Both the position numbers and the translations under genes were made by a program. DNA of 64,000 nucleotides from Cognatilysobacter segetis (lineage in GTDB: Bacteria; Pseudomonadota; Gammaproteobacteria; Xanthomonadales; Xanthomonadaceae). Under the pieces are notes generated by a model, which saw nothing but the letters and a program-made list of their open reading frames with translations, searched no databases and had not been told where the DNA came from. This document shows, in pieces, positions 1 through 8,588 of this stretch (position 1 is the first letter of the stretch; every line of letters begins with the position of its first letter). The stretch spans positions 43,451-107,450 of the forward strand of contig NZ_SMRQ01000001.1 in NCBI RefSeq assembly GCF_004359965.1, given 5' to 3'.

Positions 1-233
1 GACACCTCGAAGGCGAGGTCGCGCAGGGTGCGGGGGCACGCGGGGCGGTACGAGCGCAGCTGCGCGGTCGACGCGCCGGACGTGGGGCGCTCGGTGGCGC
101 CGATCACGTCGCAGCGCTGGTCGGTGAAAACGGTGGTGCCGTCGTCGAGCACGCAGCGCCGGACCTGCGCGGATACCGGCGACGGCGTGGCGAGCGGCAG
201 CAGTGCGAGGAGCGGAAACAGGCGGCGCAGCAT
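1..233 (-). CDS. Secreted DUF4124-like protein (C-terminal part beyond window)
   Basis: Partial gene: the start is inside the window and the C-terminus lies beyond base 1. The 77 visible residues begin with a signal peptide (MLRRLFPLLALLPLATP, Ala-rich cleavage region before QVRR). A short DUF4124-like motif follows, RRCVLDDGTTVFTDQRC, with two cysteines flanking a DGTTVFTD turn. The same layout (C-x3-DGTSVYTDKPC and a later C-x-RTxxxLA segment) occurs in the next gene upstream, so the two are tandem paralogues about 45 bp apart. Probably exported to the periplasm or outside the cell. No function is known for this small domain. Confidence 0.7.
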   Translation of the reverse strand, partial: MLRRLFPLLALLPLATPSPVSAQVRRCVLDDGTTVFTDQRCDVIGATERPTSGASTAQLRSYRPACPRTLRDLAFEV

Positions 234-278
234 GGGCCTAGCGTACGGCCGCCGGCGCGTCGCGGCACGCGACCGCTG

Positions 279-914
279 TCAGAAGTGGACGAAGTAGCAG
301 CCCGCGTACCGTTCCACGTTCAGTTCCAGCGCGTGCATGCCGTTCTCGCCGCCCACGCTGACCTGCAGGATGCCGGCGCGGCCGTCGACGTCGTTGTCGG
401 CCGACGCCAGCTGCATGCCGAAGCCGATCTGCGCGTCGAAATAGCGCGTCGACTGCACGTTCGACTTCGCCAGGCGCTCGAGCCGCTTCATCACCGGCGT
501 GGCCTGCGACTGCGTCATGCCGGCCCACTGCCAGCTCTCGGCGAGGCGGTTGACGTCGCGAAGCCCGATCGAGCCCTCGATGTCCATCGCGAGCTGGGTC
601 GGCGTGCGCGCGCACCCCGCCTGCAGCGAGCGGCGACCGGCCGGTGAAGCGGAAACGACGGCATCGGACATCGCCGCGTCGGCATAGGCCTCGGGCTCGC
701 GGGCGGCTTCGCTCGCCAGCCGCATGCCGAGGTCGGCGGACATGTCCGACGCCTTCGCGCCGACGAAGCTGCACGGCTTGTCGGTGTAGACGCTGGTGCC
801 GTCCGGCGCGCGGCACTTCTGGATGCCGGTAAAGCTCGCATGTGCGTCCGGCGACGCCGGCATCAGCAGGCCGAGGCCGAGCGCGAACGTGAACACGGAC
901 ATCGAAGTTTTCAT
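279..914 (-). CDS. Secreted DUF4124-like protein, paralogue of its downstream neighbour
   Basis: 211-residue protein read from the ATG at 914, which has AGGTG at SD spacing. A GTG nine bases upstream is possible but lacks a good SD. Residues 1-27 form a signal peptide ending in a DAHA-type cleavage site. Next comes the DUF4124-like core, KCRAPDGTSVYTDKPC. The remainder is an alpha/beta-looking domain of about 150 residues containing GCARTPTQLAMDI, alignable with the partial paralogue, and ending in AGCYFVHF with a paired-looking cysteine. No catalytic motif is visible. Its position beside a paralogue suggests local duplication. Function unknown; periplasmic location is inferred from the leader. 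Confidence 0.75.
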   Translation of the reverse strand: MKTSMSVFTFALGLGLLMPASPDAHASFTGIQKCRAPDGTSVYTDKPCSFVGAKASDMSADLGMRLASEAAREPEAYADAAMSDAVVSASPAGRRSLQAGCARTPTQLAMDIEGSIGLRDVNRLAESWQWAGMTQSQATPVMKRLERLAKSNVQSTRYFDAQIGFGMQLASADNDVDGRAGILQVSVGGENGMHALELNVERYAGCYFVHF

Positions 915-1022
915 GGCACGCACCTGCGTCAGCGGATGCGTGAAATGCTCAACGTCGTTTCGTCAACGCGAAGTGTGACGAAGTGGCCGGGAATGAACCG
1001 GTTCCGAACGAAACCCGGGTTT

Positions 1023-1844
1023 TCAGCGTAAATGCGACAACACGTTTAGCGTCGGTTTCGACAGATTCAACGTGTAGAAGTGCAGTGACGGCGCGCCGCC
1101 ATCGACCAGGCGGCGGCAGAGCTGCCCCACGACCTCGGCGCCGAACGCCCGGATGCTGTCGGCGTCGTCGGCGTACGCGAGCATGCGCTGGGTGATCCAC
1201 CGCGGGATCTCGGCGCCGCACAGGTCCGAGAAGCGGCGGATCTGGCTGAAGTTGGCGATCGGCATGACGCCGGGCACGATCGGGATGTCGATGCCCTGCT
1301 TGCGAACATCGTCGACGAAACGGAAATAGGCGTCCGCGTTGTAGAAGTACTGCGTGATCGCGCCGTTCGCGCCCGCGCGCACCTTGCCCACGAAGTTGCG
1401 CAGGTCGGCCTGCGAATCGCGCGCCTGCGGGTGCATCTCGGGGTAGGCCGCGACCTCGACGTGGAAGTGGTCGCCGGTTTCCTCGCGGATGAAGCGCACC
1501 AGTTCGTCCGCGTAGCGCAGCTCGCCGGCGCTGACCATGCCGGAGGGCAGGTCGCCGCGCAGCGCGACCAGGCGCTTGGCACCGAGCGCGCGGTAGAGCT
1601 TGAGCAGGCCCCGGATTTCCTCGCGCGAACCGCCCATGCAGGTGATGTGCGGGGCGGCGTCGAGGCCGCCGGTGCGCAGCTTCTGGATGGTCTCGGGCGT
1701 GTGGCTCAGGGTCGAGCCGCCGGCCCCGAAGGTGACGCTGACGTAGTCCGGACCCGCGTCGCGCAGCTTGGCCACGGTCCGGTCCAGCTGCGCGTGCTGC
1801 TCGGCCGTCTTCGGAGGGTAGAACTCGAAGCTGATCGGAACCAT
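1023..1844 (-). CDS. metF: 5,10-methylenetetrahydrofolate reductase
   Basis: Reduces 5,10-methylene-THF to 5-methyl-THF with FAD and NADH, supplying the methyl group for methionine synthesis in the cytoplasm. The 273-residue product matches the usual bacterial MetF length. The N-terminal FEFYPPK motif carries the active-site Glu (E7 here). The TIM-barrel signatures VTFGAGGST, HITCMGG, LVALRGDLP and VPGVMPI are all visible. The ATG at 1844 is preceded by GGGGGTG as SD. A -10 (TAGAAT, 1870-1875) and a perfect inverted repeat (1878-1899) lie just upstream, so expression is probably set by a repressor. ahcY and metK on the same strand nearby belong to the same cycle. Confidence 0.95.
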   Translation of the reverse strand: MVPISFEFYPPKTAEQHAQLDRTVAKLRDAGPDYVSVTFGAGGSTLSHTPETIQKLRTGGLDAAPHITCMGGSREEIRGLLKLYRALGAKRLVALRGDLPSGMVSAGELRYADELVRFIREETGDHFHVEVAAYPEMHPQARDSQADLRNFVGKVRAGANGAITQYFYNADAYFRFVDDVRKQGIDIPIVPGVMPIANFSQIRRFSDLCGAEIPRWITQRMLAYADDADSIRAFGAEVVGQLCRRLVDGGAPSLHFYTLNLSKPTLNVLSHLR

Positions 1845-1869
1845 GGCACCCCCGGCGTCGGAAGCGCTG

Positions 1870-1899
1870 ATTCTATCTTTCTATCGCGATGGATAGAAA
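1870..1899 (-). promoter_or_regulatory. metF promoter with palindromic candidate operator
   Basis: The minus strand reads TAGAAT (1870-1875) as a -10 element, about 19 nt before a 5'UTR leading to the metF ATG. Just upstream sit perfect 8-bp arms TTTCTATC (1878-1885) and GATAGAAA (1892-1899) around a 6-bp spacer. A half-site copy TTCTATC lies at 1871-1877. The palindrome occupies the -10/-35 spacer, the usual place for a repressor site. The identity of the regulator is unknown. Confidence 0.5.
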
Positions 1900-1957
1900 C
1901 CTAAGTTCCGCCGTGCAGCCGCGCCGGCCGCATGGGCCAGCGCACCGGCCATGCCGA

Positions 1958-2617
1958 TCAGCGCGATACCGTCGCCCCGACGACGCGCCCCGTCCGACGA
2001 TCCAGGGACGCGGTGCGGCCGGCGGCGTCCACCAGGTCGAACGGCACACCGCCGGTCCGGAGTTCGTAGGGACTGAACCAGCTCATGGACGTGGCGGGCG
2101 TCGACGCGCCCGCTGCGATCACGCGCTCCGGAAAGCCGGCCTGGCGCAGCACGTCGTCGGTCTGGCGGTCGTTGCGCGCCATGAGCATCGCGCGCACGCC
2201 TTCCGGCAGGCCCAGCGACGGGTCGAGCCCGCTGCGGTGCAGGCCGATCCCGGCGTCGTAGGTCATCTCGCGCGACTTCGAGGCCGCCCAGAGCAGGGCG
2301 CAGGCGCTGGCGCAGCGACCCGCGACCCGGACGGTCAGGCCGCGCGCATTGGCAAGCTCCGCGACGCGCAAGGCCTGCGCGCGCATCCCGCCCGGGCCGG
2401 TGACGATCAGCCGTCTTACCGCGGGATTCGCGTCCAGCGCACGTCGCACGTCCGCCTCGAAACGCGGGCCGATGACACCGTCCACCCGCAACGCCTGTTC
2501 GGTGGGCGACACCCGGACGGCGGCATTGTCGACCTCGGCGTCCGGAATACCGGCCGCGTGCACCCCGCCGGCGGCCACGAGAAGTGCGGCCGTCGCCGCG
2601 ACGAGAAAACGATTCAC
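1958..2617 (-). CDS. Secreted ClpP/crotonase-like protein, probable periplasmic serine protease-like
   Basis: 219 residues with a signal peptide (MNRFLVAATAALLVAAGGVHA). The body has the pattern of secreted ClpP-like proteins: a strand-glycine motif (LIVTGPGGMRAQALRVAELANARGL), then RCASACALLWAASKSREM with the presumed nucleophile in CASAC, then GIGLHRSGLD with a His. This arrangement (GG-x(n)-A, C-x-S-A-C, H-R) is common in proteobacterial exported proteins annotated as Clp-protease-like. The substrate is unknown. It lies between metF and ahcY on the same strand, but gaps of 113 and 219 bp and the ahcY hairpin argue against one operon. Protease activity is inferred from the fold motif only. 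Confidence 0.65.
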   Translation of the reverse strand: MNRFLVAATAALLVAAGGVHAAGIPDAEVDNAAVRVSPTEQALRVDGVIGPRFEADVRRALDANPAVRRLIVTGPGGMRAQALRVAELANARGLTVRVAGRCASACALLWAASKSREMTYDAGIGLHRSGLDPSLGLPEGVRAMLMARNDRQTDDVLRQAGFPERVIAAGASTPATSMSWFSPYELRTGGVPFDLVDAAGRTASLDRRTGRVVGATVSR

Positions 2618-2786
2618 AGCCTGTCAGTCCGAACGGGATCCCCGGTCCCATCGTCGCGCACCCGTAGTCCCGCTCCGTGCGCGCAGTCGCAGAATTCGAA
2701 TGCTGAACGTCTCGGGGTGCGCAGAAGGTCCGGGATTTCATCCCGTGATCATCCGGCGCGTGCTGGCCGACGCCGCCCCCGGAACG

Positions 2787-2813
2787 GGAACGGGCGCCGT
2801 GGGCGCCCGTTCC
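2787..2813 (-). terminator. Perfect 12-bp stem-loop downstream of ahcY
   Basis: GGAACGGGCGCC and GGCGCCCGTTCC form a perfect stem around a 3-nt loop, 24 bp past the ahcY stop. There is no U tract on either side, so it may be a weak or Rho-assisted terminator or a 3'-end stabiliser. Confidence 0.45.
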
Positions 2814-2836
2814 GTGTCGCGGTACCGCTGCCTTGA

Positions 2837-4267
2837 TCAGTAGCGGTAGTGGTCCGGCTTGTAGGGGCCGTCCTTGTCCACGCCGAGGTACTCGGCCTGC
2901 TCGTCGGTGAGCACGGTCAGCTTCACGCCGATCTTCTCGAGGTGCAGCCGCGCGACTTCCTCGTCGAGCTTCTTCGGCAGGATGTAGACCTTCGCCTCGT
3001 ACTCGTCCTTCTTCGCCCACAGGTCGATCTGCGCGAGCGTCTGGTTCGAGAACGAGTTCGACATCACGAAGCTCGGATGGCCCGTCGCGCAGCCCAGGTT
3101 CACCAGGCGGCCTTCGGCGAGCAGGAAGATCGAGTTGCCGTTCTCGAACGTGTACTTGTCGACCTGCGGCTTGATGTTCGTGTGCTGCGCACCCGACTGG
3201 TACAGCGCGTCGACCTGGATCTCGTTGTCGAAGTGGCCGATGTTGCAGACGATCGCCTGGTCCTTCATCCGCTTCATGTGATCGAGCGTGATGACGTCCT
3301 TGTTGCCGGTCGTGGTGACGTAGATGTCGCCGCGGCCGAGCGTGGACTCGACGGTGTTGACCTCGAAGCCCTCCATCGCGGCCTGCAAGGCGTTGATCGG
3401 ATCGATCTCGGTGACCACGACGCGCGCGCCGTACGCACGCAGCGACGCCGCCGAGCCCTTGCCGACGTCGCCGTAGCCGCAGACCACCGCGACCTTGCCC
3501 GCGAGCATCACGTCGAGCGCGCGCTTCAGGCCATCGGCCAGCGACTCGCGGCAGCCGTAGAGGTTGTCGAACTTCGACTTGGTGACCGAGTCGTTGACGT
3601 TGATCGCCGGCACCAGCAGCGAGCCTTCCTCCGCCAGCTTGTAGAGACGGTGCACGCCGGTGGTCGTCTCCTCGGACACGCCCTTCCAGTCCTTGACGAC
3701 GGTGTGCCAGAAGCCCGGGCGCTCGCTCTTGACGCGCTTGAGCAGGTTCTTGATCACCTGCTCCTCGTGCGAGGACGCCGGCTCGTCGACCCACGTCGAA
3801 CCGTTCTCGAGCTCGTAGCCCTTGTGGATCAGCAGGGTGACGTCGCCGCCGTCGTCGACGACCAGCTGCGGGCCGAGGCCGCCCGGGAAGGTCAGCGCGT
3901 CGAGCGTGCAGTCCCAGTACTCCTCGAGCGACTCGCCCTTCCACGCGAACACCGGCGTGCCCGACGCGGCGATCGCGGCGGCGGCGTGGTCCTGCGTCGA
4001 GAAGATGTTGCAGGACGCCCAGCGCACGTCGGCGCCGATGTCCTTCAGCGTCTCGATCAGCACGCCGGTCTGGATGGTCATGTGCAGCGAGCCGGTGACG
4101 CGCACGCCGGCGAGCGGCTTGCTCGATGCGTACTTGCGGCGGATCGACATCAGGCCCGGCATCTCCTGCTCGGCGATATCGAGTTCCTTGCGGCCCCAGT
4201 CGGCGAGCGAGATGTCGGCGACCTTGTAATCGCCTTCGGTGGAGAAGGTCTTGGGCATAGCGTTCAT
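2837..4267 (-). CDS. ahcY: Adenosylhomocysteinase (S-adenosyl-L-homocysteine hydrolase)
   Basis: Hydrolyses SAH to homocysteine and adenosine with bound NAD+, removing the product inhibitor of SAM-dependent methyltransferases in the cytoplasm. The 476-residue product has the long-form length of proteobacterial AhcY and the C-terminal DHYRY ending of the family. Visible motifs are [35 protein letters not shown] (substrate-binding Lys/Asp), the NAD-binding loop [11 protein letters not shown] and GHFDNEI. The start at 4267 (MNAMPK) has GGAG six bases upstream; an internal ATG at 4258 is the alternative. The leader holds a SAH riboswitch, so high SAH should switch the gene on. Confidence 0.98.
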   Translation of the reverse strand: MNAMPKTFSTEGDYKVADISLADWGRKELDIAEQEMPGLMSIRRKYASSKPLAGVRVTGSLHMTIQTGVLIETLKDIGADVRWASCNIFSTQDHAAAAIAASGTPVFAWKGESLEEYWDCTLDALTFPGGLGPQLVVDDGGDVTLLIHKGYELENGSTWVDEPASSHEEQVIKNLLKRVKSERPGFWHTVVKDWKGVSEETTTGVHRLYKLAEEGSLLVPAINVNDSVTKSKFDNLYGCRESLADGLKRALDVMLAGKVAVVCGYGDVGKGSAASLRAYGARVVVTEIDPINALQAAMEGFEVNTVESTLGRGDIYVTTTGNKDVITLDHMKRMKDQAIVCNIGHFDNEIQVDALYQSGAQHTNIKPQVDKYTFENGNSIFLLAEGRLVNLGCATGHPSFVMSNSFSNQTLAQIDLWAKKDEYEAKVYILPKKLDEEVARLHLEKIGVKLTVLTDEQAEYLGVDKDGPYKPDHYRY

Positions 4268-4319
4268 GGGTAGCTCCGTGGTCGTGGGGAACCGGCAGTG
4301 GATGCATCCGGTTCCTGCA

Positions 4320-4420
4320 CGGGCGCCGTTGGAAAGATCGCCATCGAGCCTGGCCGTCTTCGCCTTCGTTGAAGGCTCGGCGCGGATGCCCGCGCGACGG
4401 TCGCAGCGCCCCTCGATGGG
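4320..4420 (-). ncRNA. SAH riboswitch in the ahcY leader
   Basis: On the minus strand the leader contains the hallmark blocks of the SAH riboswitch class in order: CATCGAGGGGCGCTGCGACC (from 4420 down), later CCAGGCTCGATGG, then CCAACGGCGCCCG ending near 4320. CATCGAG pairs with CTCGATG as P1, and GGGCGC can pair with GCGCCC as the pseudoknot. The class is known upstream of ahcY in proteobacteria and activates expression when SAH accumulates. The insert between the two P1 arms holds a second stem around CGCGCGGGC. Identification is by remembered consensus, not a covariance search. Confidence 0.9.
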
Positions 4421-4427
4421 CCCGGCG

Positions 4428-4433
4428 ATTGTA
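4428..4433 (-). promoter_or_regulatory. -10 element of the ahcY/SAH-riboswitch transcript
   Basis: TACAAT on the minus strand places the transcription start about 7 nt downstream, at the first bases of the riboswitch. No convincing -35 hexamer is visible in the GC-rich DNA upstream. Confidence 0.55.
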
Positions 4434-4627
4434 CCGCGCCGCGATCGACGGAGGCTCGCCGTTGCATCGGCAGCGCCGCCGCGTGCCGAGGCGTTCACGT
4501 GCGGGCCTTTCCGGCATGCGACGTCCCGAACCTCGACGCCCGTCGCCCGACCGGCACTTCCGGCGCATTGACACCGAAGCGGCGGTACGCGAAGCATCGG
4601 GGCTTCGTTCGACTTCCGGATCCGACC

Positions 4628-7129
4628 GTGCCGACCGCTGCTCCCGTCCTGCGCCGCCTCGTTCTTCCCACACTGATCTCGCTCGCCTGCATGGGCACGC
4701 TGGCGGCGCAGCCCGCGCCGGCAGCGGCCGCGCCAACGGCCGACAGCGGCTACCGCCTGCCCGCGCCGGCGCTGCAGGCGATCGTCGACGCGCCGCGCCC
4801 GCCGCAGCTGATCCTCGGCCCGCAGCGCGATCTCGCCGCGATGATGCAGGTGCCGCCGCTGCCCTCGATCCGGTTGGTCGCGCAGCCGGAGCTCAAGCTG
4901 GCCGGCATCCGCATCAACGCCCGCAGCTATGCGCCGAGCCGCTTCTCGTTCGGTGGCGACTTCTGGCTGAAGGACGTCGCGACCGGCAAGGACATCCGCA
5001 TCGACGGTCTGCCGGAGCCGCTGTCGCTCGCGGGCGCCACGTGGTCGCCCGACCAGTCGTACCTCGCGCTCAACCAGCAGGATCCCGTCAGCGGCGCCAA
5101 CGAGTTGTGGGTCGTCGACGTGCAGTCGCGCAAGGCGCGTCGTGTCGCCAGCGGCCTGAACACGGTGATGGAAGCGCCGCGCTGGATGCCGGATTCGAAG
5201 CGGCTGCTCGTGAGCCTGCGGCCCACGGGGCAGGGCGAGGCGCCGGCCGGCGACACCGCGCCGACGGGTCCGAACGTGCAGGAAACCGCGGGCACGGGCA
5301 CCGTGCGCCAGCTGCGGACGTACCAGGACATGCTGCGCAGCGAGCAGGACGCGCGCGTGCTCGACCACTACCTCACCGTGCAGCCCGCCCTCGTGTCGCT
5401 CGATGGCAGCGTCACGCGCATCGGCGAACCCGCGAAGTACGTGGATCTCGCGCCGTCGCCGGACGGCCGCCACCTGCTCGCGCAATCGATCGACCGGCCG
5501 TATTCCTACATCGTGCCGCTGTCGTACTTTCCGCGCCGCATCGACGTGATCGGCCTCGACGGCCGCAGCGAACGCACGATCGCCAAGCTGCCGCTGTTCG
5601 AAGGCCTGCCCAATGGCAACGATGCCGTGCCGACCGGCGTGCGCGACATCGAGTGGCGCAGCGATGCGCCGGCGACGCTGGTCTGGGCCGAAGCGCAGGA
5701 CGGCGGCGACCCGGCGAAGGCGGCCGCCGTGCGCGACGTCGTCTACCAGCAGGCGGCGCCTTTCTCGGCGAAGCCTGCGGTCCTCGCGAAGCTGGCGACG
5801 CGCTTCGCCGGTGTCACGTGGGGCCGCGGCGATGTCGCGCTGGTCGACGAGTACTGGTGGAAGACGCGTCAGCAGAAGCAGTGGCTCGTCGCGCCCGACG
5901 CGCCCGCGACGGCGCCGCGGCTCGTGCATGAAGGCTCCAGCGAGGATCGTTACGCCGATCCCGGCAACGCCGTCACCACGCGCACGGGCAGCTACCTGCC
6001 GCGGCTGCAGTTCACCCGCGACGGGTCGGCGTTCTTCCGCATCGGTGCCGGTGCGTCGCCCGAGGGCGATCGCCCGTTCGTCGACCGCGTGAACCTCGTC
6101 GACTTTGCCGCCACGCGCCTGTTCCGCTCCGACGCGCCGAACTACACCGCGCCGGTCGCGGTGCTCGACGATGCCGGCGCGCGCTTGCTGGTGACGCAGG
6201 AGTCGGCCGCCAATCCGCCGAACTACTTCGTGCGCGACGCCGCCGGCGCGCTGCGCGCGCTCACGGCGTTCAAGCACCCGACGCCGCAACTCAAGGACAT
6301 CCGCAAGGAGCAGATCCGCTACAAGCGCGCCGACGGCGTCGAGCTCACCGGCACGCTGTACCTGCCGCCGGGTTTCACGCCGGGCAAGGACAAGCCGCTG
6401 CCGCTGCTGATGTGGGCGTATCCGGCGGAGTTCAAATCCGCGGCAGCCGCATCGCAGGTGACCGGCTCGCCATACCGCTTCAACGCGGTCAGCTACTGGG
6501 GGCCGCTGCCGTTCCTCGCGCGCGGCTTCGCGGTGCTCGACGATCCGTCGATGCCCATCGTCGGCGAAGGCGACCGCGAGCCCAACGACACCTACCTCGA
6601 GCAGCTCACGTCGAGCGCGCAGGCGGCGGTGGACGAGGTCGTGCGACGCGGCGTCGCAGATCGCGGCCGCATCGCGGTGGGCGGCCATTCCTACGGCGCG
6701 TTCATGACCGCGAACCTGCTCGCGCACACGCGCCTGTTCAAGGCCGGCATCGCGCGCAGCGGCGCGTACAACCGCACGCTCACGCCGTTCGGCTTCCAGG
6801 CCGAGGAGCGCAACTACTGGGACGCGCGCGAGACGTACGCGACCATGTCGCCCTTCAATTACGTCAAGGACATCAAGGACGCGCTGCTGATGATCCACGG
6901 CGAGGACGACAACAACTCCGGCACGTTCCCGATCCAGAGCGAGCGCATGTTCGCGGCGATCAAGGGCACGGGCGGCACCGCGCGGCTGGTGATGCTGCCG
7001 CGCGAGGCGCACGGCTACCGCGCACGCGAGTCGATCATGACGATGCTCGCGGAGTCGGACGACTGGCTGACGCGCTACGTGAAGAACGCGACGCCGACCG
7101 CGGCGACGGGGGCGGCCACCGCGAAATGA
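4628..7129 (+). CDS. Exported S9-family prolyl oligopeptidase-like (glutamyl endopeptidase-like) serine peptidase
   Basis: 833 residues from the GTG at 4628. This start gives a clean signal peptide (Arg-Arg, hydrophobic [17 protein letters not shown], then an Ala/Pro linker), whereas the longer open frame only adds a charged tail. An N-terminal beta-propeller of about 560 residues ([37 protein letters not shown]) is followed by an alpha/beta-hydrolase domain. The catalytic triad is visible: Ser688 in GGHSYGAF, Asp761 in HGEDDN, His795 in REAHGY. The GHSYGAFM and AEERNYWDA signatures resemble the S9D glutamyl-endopeptidase group. Probably periplasmic peptide degradation. Transcribed divergently from ahcY. 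Confidence 0.85.
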   Translation: MPTAAPVLRRLVLPTLISLACMGTLAAQPAPAAAAPTADSGYRLPAPALQAIVDAPRPPQLILGPQRDLAAMMQVPPLPSIRLVAQPELKLAGIRINARSYAPSRFSFGGDFWLKDVATGKDIRIDGLPEPLSLAGATWSPDQSYLALNQQDPVSGANELWVVDVQSRKARRVASGLNTVMEAPRWMPDSKRLLVSLRPTGQGEAPAGDTAPTGPNVQETAGTGTVRQLRTYQDMLRSEQDARVLDHYLTVQPALVSLDGSVTRIGEPAKYVDLAPSPDGRHLLAQSIDRPYSYIVPLSYFPRRIDVIGLDGRSERTIAKLPLFEGLPNGNDAVPTGVRDIEWRSDAPATLVWAEAQDGGDPAKAAAVRDVVYQQAAPFSAKPAVLAKLATRFAGVTWGRGDVALVDEYWWKTRQQKQWLVAPDAPATAPRLVHEGSSEDRYADPGNAVTTRTGSYLPRLQFTRDGSAFFRIGAGASPEGDRPFVDRVNLVDFAATRLFRSDAPNYTAPVAVLDDAGARLLVTQESAANPPNYFVRDAAGALRALTAFKHPTPQLKDIRKEQIRYKRADGVELTGTLYLPPGFTPGKDKPLPLLMWAYPAEFKSAAAASQVTGSPYRFNAVSYWGPLPFLARGFAVLDDPSMPIVGEGDREPNDTYLEQLTSSAQAAVDEVVRRGVADRGRIAVGGHSYGAFMTANLLAHTRLFKAGIARSGAYNRTLTPFGFQAEERNYWDARETYATMSPFNYVKDIKDALLMIHGEDDNNSGTFPIQSERMFAAIKGTGGTARLVMLPREAHGYRARESIMTMLAESDDWLTRYVKNATPTAATGAATAK

Positions 7130-7205
7130 GCACGGGGAGGCGGCCGGCGCCACCTCCCGCATTCCCGAACTGGACCGGGCGACATTCCATCGCACCGTCG
7201 CAACG

Positions 7206-7234
7206 AAAAAGGGCCGCATCGCGCGGCCCTTTTT
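7206..7234. terminator. Bidirectional Rho-independent terminator
   Basis: AAAAA-GGGCCGC-loop ATCGC-GCGGCCC-TTTTT: a 7-bp GC stem flanked by A5 and T5. It serves both the rightward peptidase gene and the leftward metK gene, which converge here. Confidence 0.9.
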
Positions 7235-7270
7235 CTTTCGCCCCGACGGTGCGGGGTGCGGAGGTCGACC

Positions 7271-8482
7271 TTACAGGCCGGCTTCCTTGCGCAGCGCGTC
7301 GGCGCGGTCGGTCTTCTCCCACGAGAAGGCCGTCGCCGTCTCCGACTTGCCGTCCTGGCCGGTGTAGGTCAGCTCGTACGGCGCGCGGCCGAAGTGGCCG
7401 TAGGCGGCGGTCGGCTGGTAGACCGGGTGGATCAGGTCGAGCATCTTGACGATGCCGTACGGGCGCAGGTCGAAGTGCGCGCGGATCAGCTTCTCGATCT
7501 GCTCGTCGGAGATCTTGCCGGTGCCGAACGTGGTGACCGAGATCGAGGTCGGCTCGGCGACGCCGATCGCGTACGACACCTGCACCTCGCAGCGCTCGGC
7601 GATGCCGGCGGCCACGATGTTCTTGGCGACGTAGCGCGCGGCATAGGCGGCCGAACGGTCGACCTTCGACGGATCCTTGCCCGAGAACGCGCCGCCGCCG
7701 TGGCGGGCCATGCCGCCGTACGTGTCGACGATGATCTTGCGGCCGGTCAGGCCGCAGTCGCCCACCGGGCCGCCGATCACGAAGATGCCGGTCGGGTTGA
7801 TGTGCACCTTGTGCTTCGGCAGCGCCGACAGCCACTCGGCCGGAAGCACCGGCTTGAGGATCTCCTCGTAGACGGCCTCGACGAGGTCGTTCTGCGCGAT
7901 GTCCGGGTCGTGCTGCGTCGACAGCACGACGGCGTCGAGGCCGACGACCGTGTGGTGGGCGTCGTAGCGCAGCGTGACCTGGCTCTTCGCGTCCGGGCGC
8001 AGCCAGTTCAGCGTGCCGTTCTTGCGGACCTTGGCCTGCTGCTCGACGAGACGGTGGCTGTAGTACAGCGGCGCCGGCATGAACTCGGGCGCTTCGTCGC
8101 AGGCGTAGCCGAACATCAGGCCCTGGTCGCCCGCGCCCTGTTCCTCGGGGTGCGTGCGGTCCACACCCGCGGCGATGTCCGGCGACTGCTTGCCGAGCAT
8201 GTTGATGATCGCGCAGGTGTGGCCGTCGAAACCGACGTTCGAGTTGTCGTAGCCGATCGCGTTGATCACGTTGCGTGCGAGGGACTCGATGTCGACCCCG
8301 GCCGACGTCGTGACTTCACCGGCGACGATCGCGGCGCCGGTCTTCACCATCGTCTCGCAGGCCACGCGGGCGCGCTTGTCCTGCGCGAGGATCGCGTCGA
8401 GGACGGCGTCGGAGATCTGGTCGGCGATCTTGTCCGGATGGCCTTCGGAGACCGATTCCGAGGTGAAGAGGTAGCTGGACAT
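7271..8482 (-). CDS. metK: S-adenosylmethionine synthetase
   Basis: Makes SAM from methionine and ATP in the cytoplasm. 403 residues, full family length. Signatures from N to [21 protein letters not shown] (ATP site), [39 protein letters not shown], and the C-terminal FGR...FSWEKTD segment. The ATG at 8482 has AAGGA about nine bases upstream, but that SD lies within a predicted hairpin covering nearly the whole short leader. A -10 (TATCAT) lies at 8522-8527. The converging peptidase gene shares the terminator downstream. Confidence 0.98.
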   Translation of the reverse strand: MSSYLFTSESVSEGHPDKIADQISDAVLDAILAQDKRARVACETMVKTGAAIVAGEVTTSAGVDIESLARNVINAIGYDNSNVGFDGHTCAIINMLGKQSPDIAAGVDRTHPEEQGAGDQGLMFGYACDEAPEFMPAPLYYSHRLVEQQAKVRKNGTLNWLRPDAKSQVTLRYDAHHTVVGLDAVVLSTQHDPDIAQNDLVEAVYEEILKPVLPAEWLSALPKHKVHINPTGIFVIGGPVGDCGLTGRKIIVDTYGGMARHGGGAFSGKDPSKVDRSAAYAARYVAKNIVAAGIAERCEVQVSYAIGVAEPTSISVTTFGTGKISDEQIEKLIRAHFDLRPYGIVKMLDLIHPVYQPTAAYGHFGRAPYELTYTGQDGKSETATAFSWEKTDRADALRKEAGL

Positions 8483-8483
8483 C

Positions 8484-8517
8484 GGCTATATCCTTGTATT
8501 CGGATGAAAGGATGGCC
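8484..8517 (-). promoter_or_regulatory. metK 5'UTR hairpin masking the ribosome-binding site
   Basis: In the mRNA sense the leader reads GGC-C-ATCCTT-12 nt-AAGGAT-ATA-GCC-G-ATG. Arms 8508-8513 and 8490-8495 pair perfectly, and 8515-8517 pairs with 8484-8486. The 3' arm contains the SD AAGGA. With a TATCAT -10 at 8522-8527 the transcript would start near 8516, so the hairpin would make up almost the entire leader. No known SAM-responsive class is recognised here. Confidence 0.45.
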
Positions 8518-8521
8518 GCGC

Positions 8522-8527
8522 ATGATA
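8522..8527 (-). promoter_or_regulatory. -10 element of metK
   Basis: TATCAT on the minus strand, about 40 bp before the metK ATG. No clear -35 hexamer. Confidence 0.5.
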
Positions 8528-8588
8528 CAGGCTCGGCCGGGCGCGTGCATTCTGCGCAGGGCCCCGCCGCGGCCGGGTCAACGTCGAT

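Noticed and set aside
2837..7219. A 1460-codon open frame on the minus strand extending far upstream of ahcY
   Set aside because: Only the last 476 codons are AhcY. The rest is antisense to the S9 peptidase, Arg/Ala-biased and crosses the SAH riboswitch, so it is a high-GC artefact. The same holds for other very long antisense frames, for example those over the TonB receptor and fadE.
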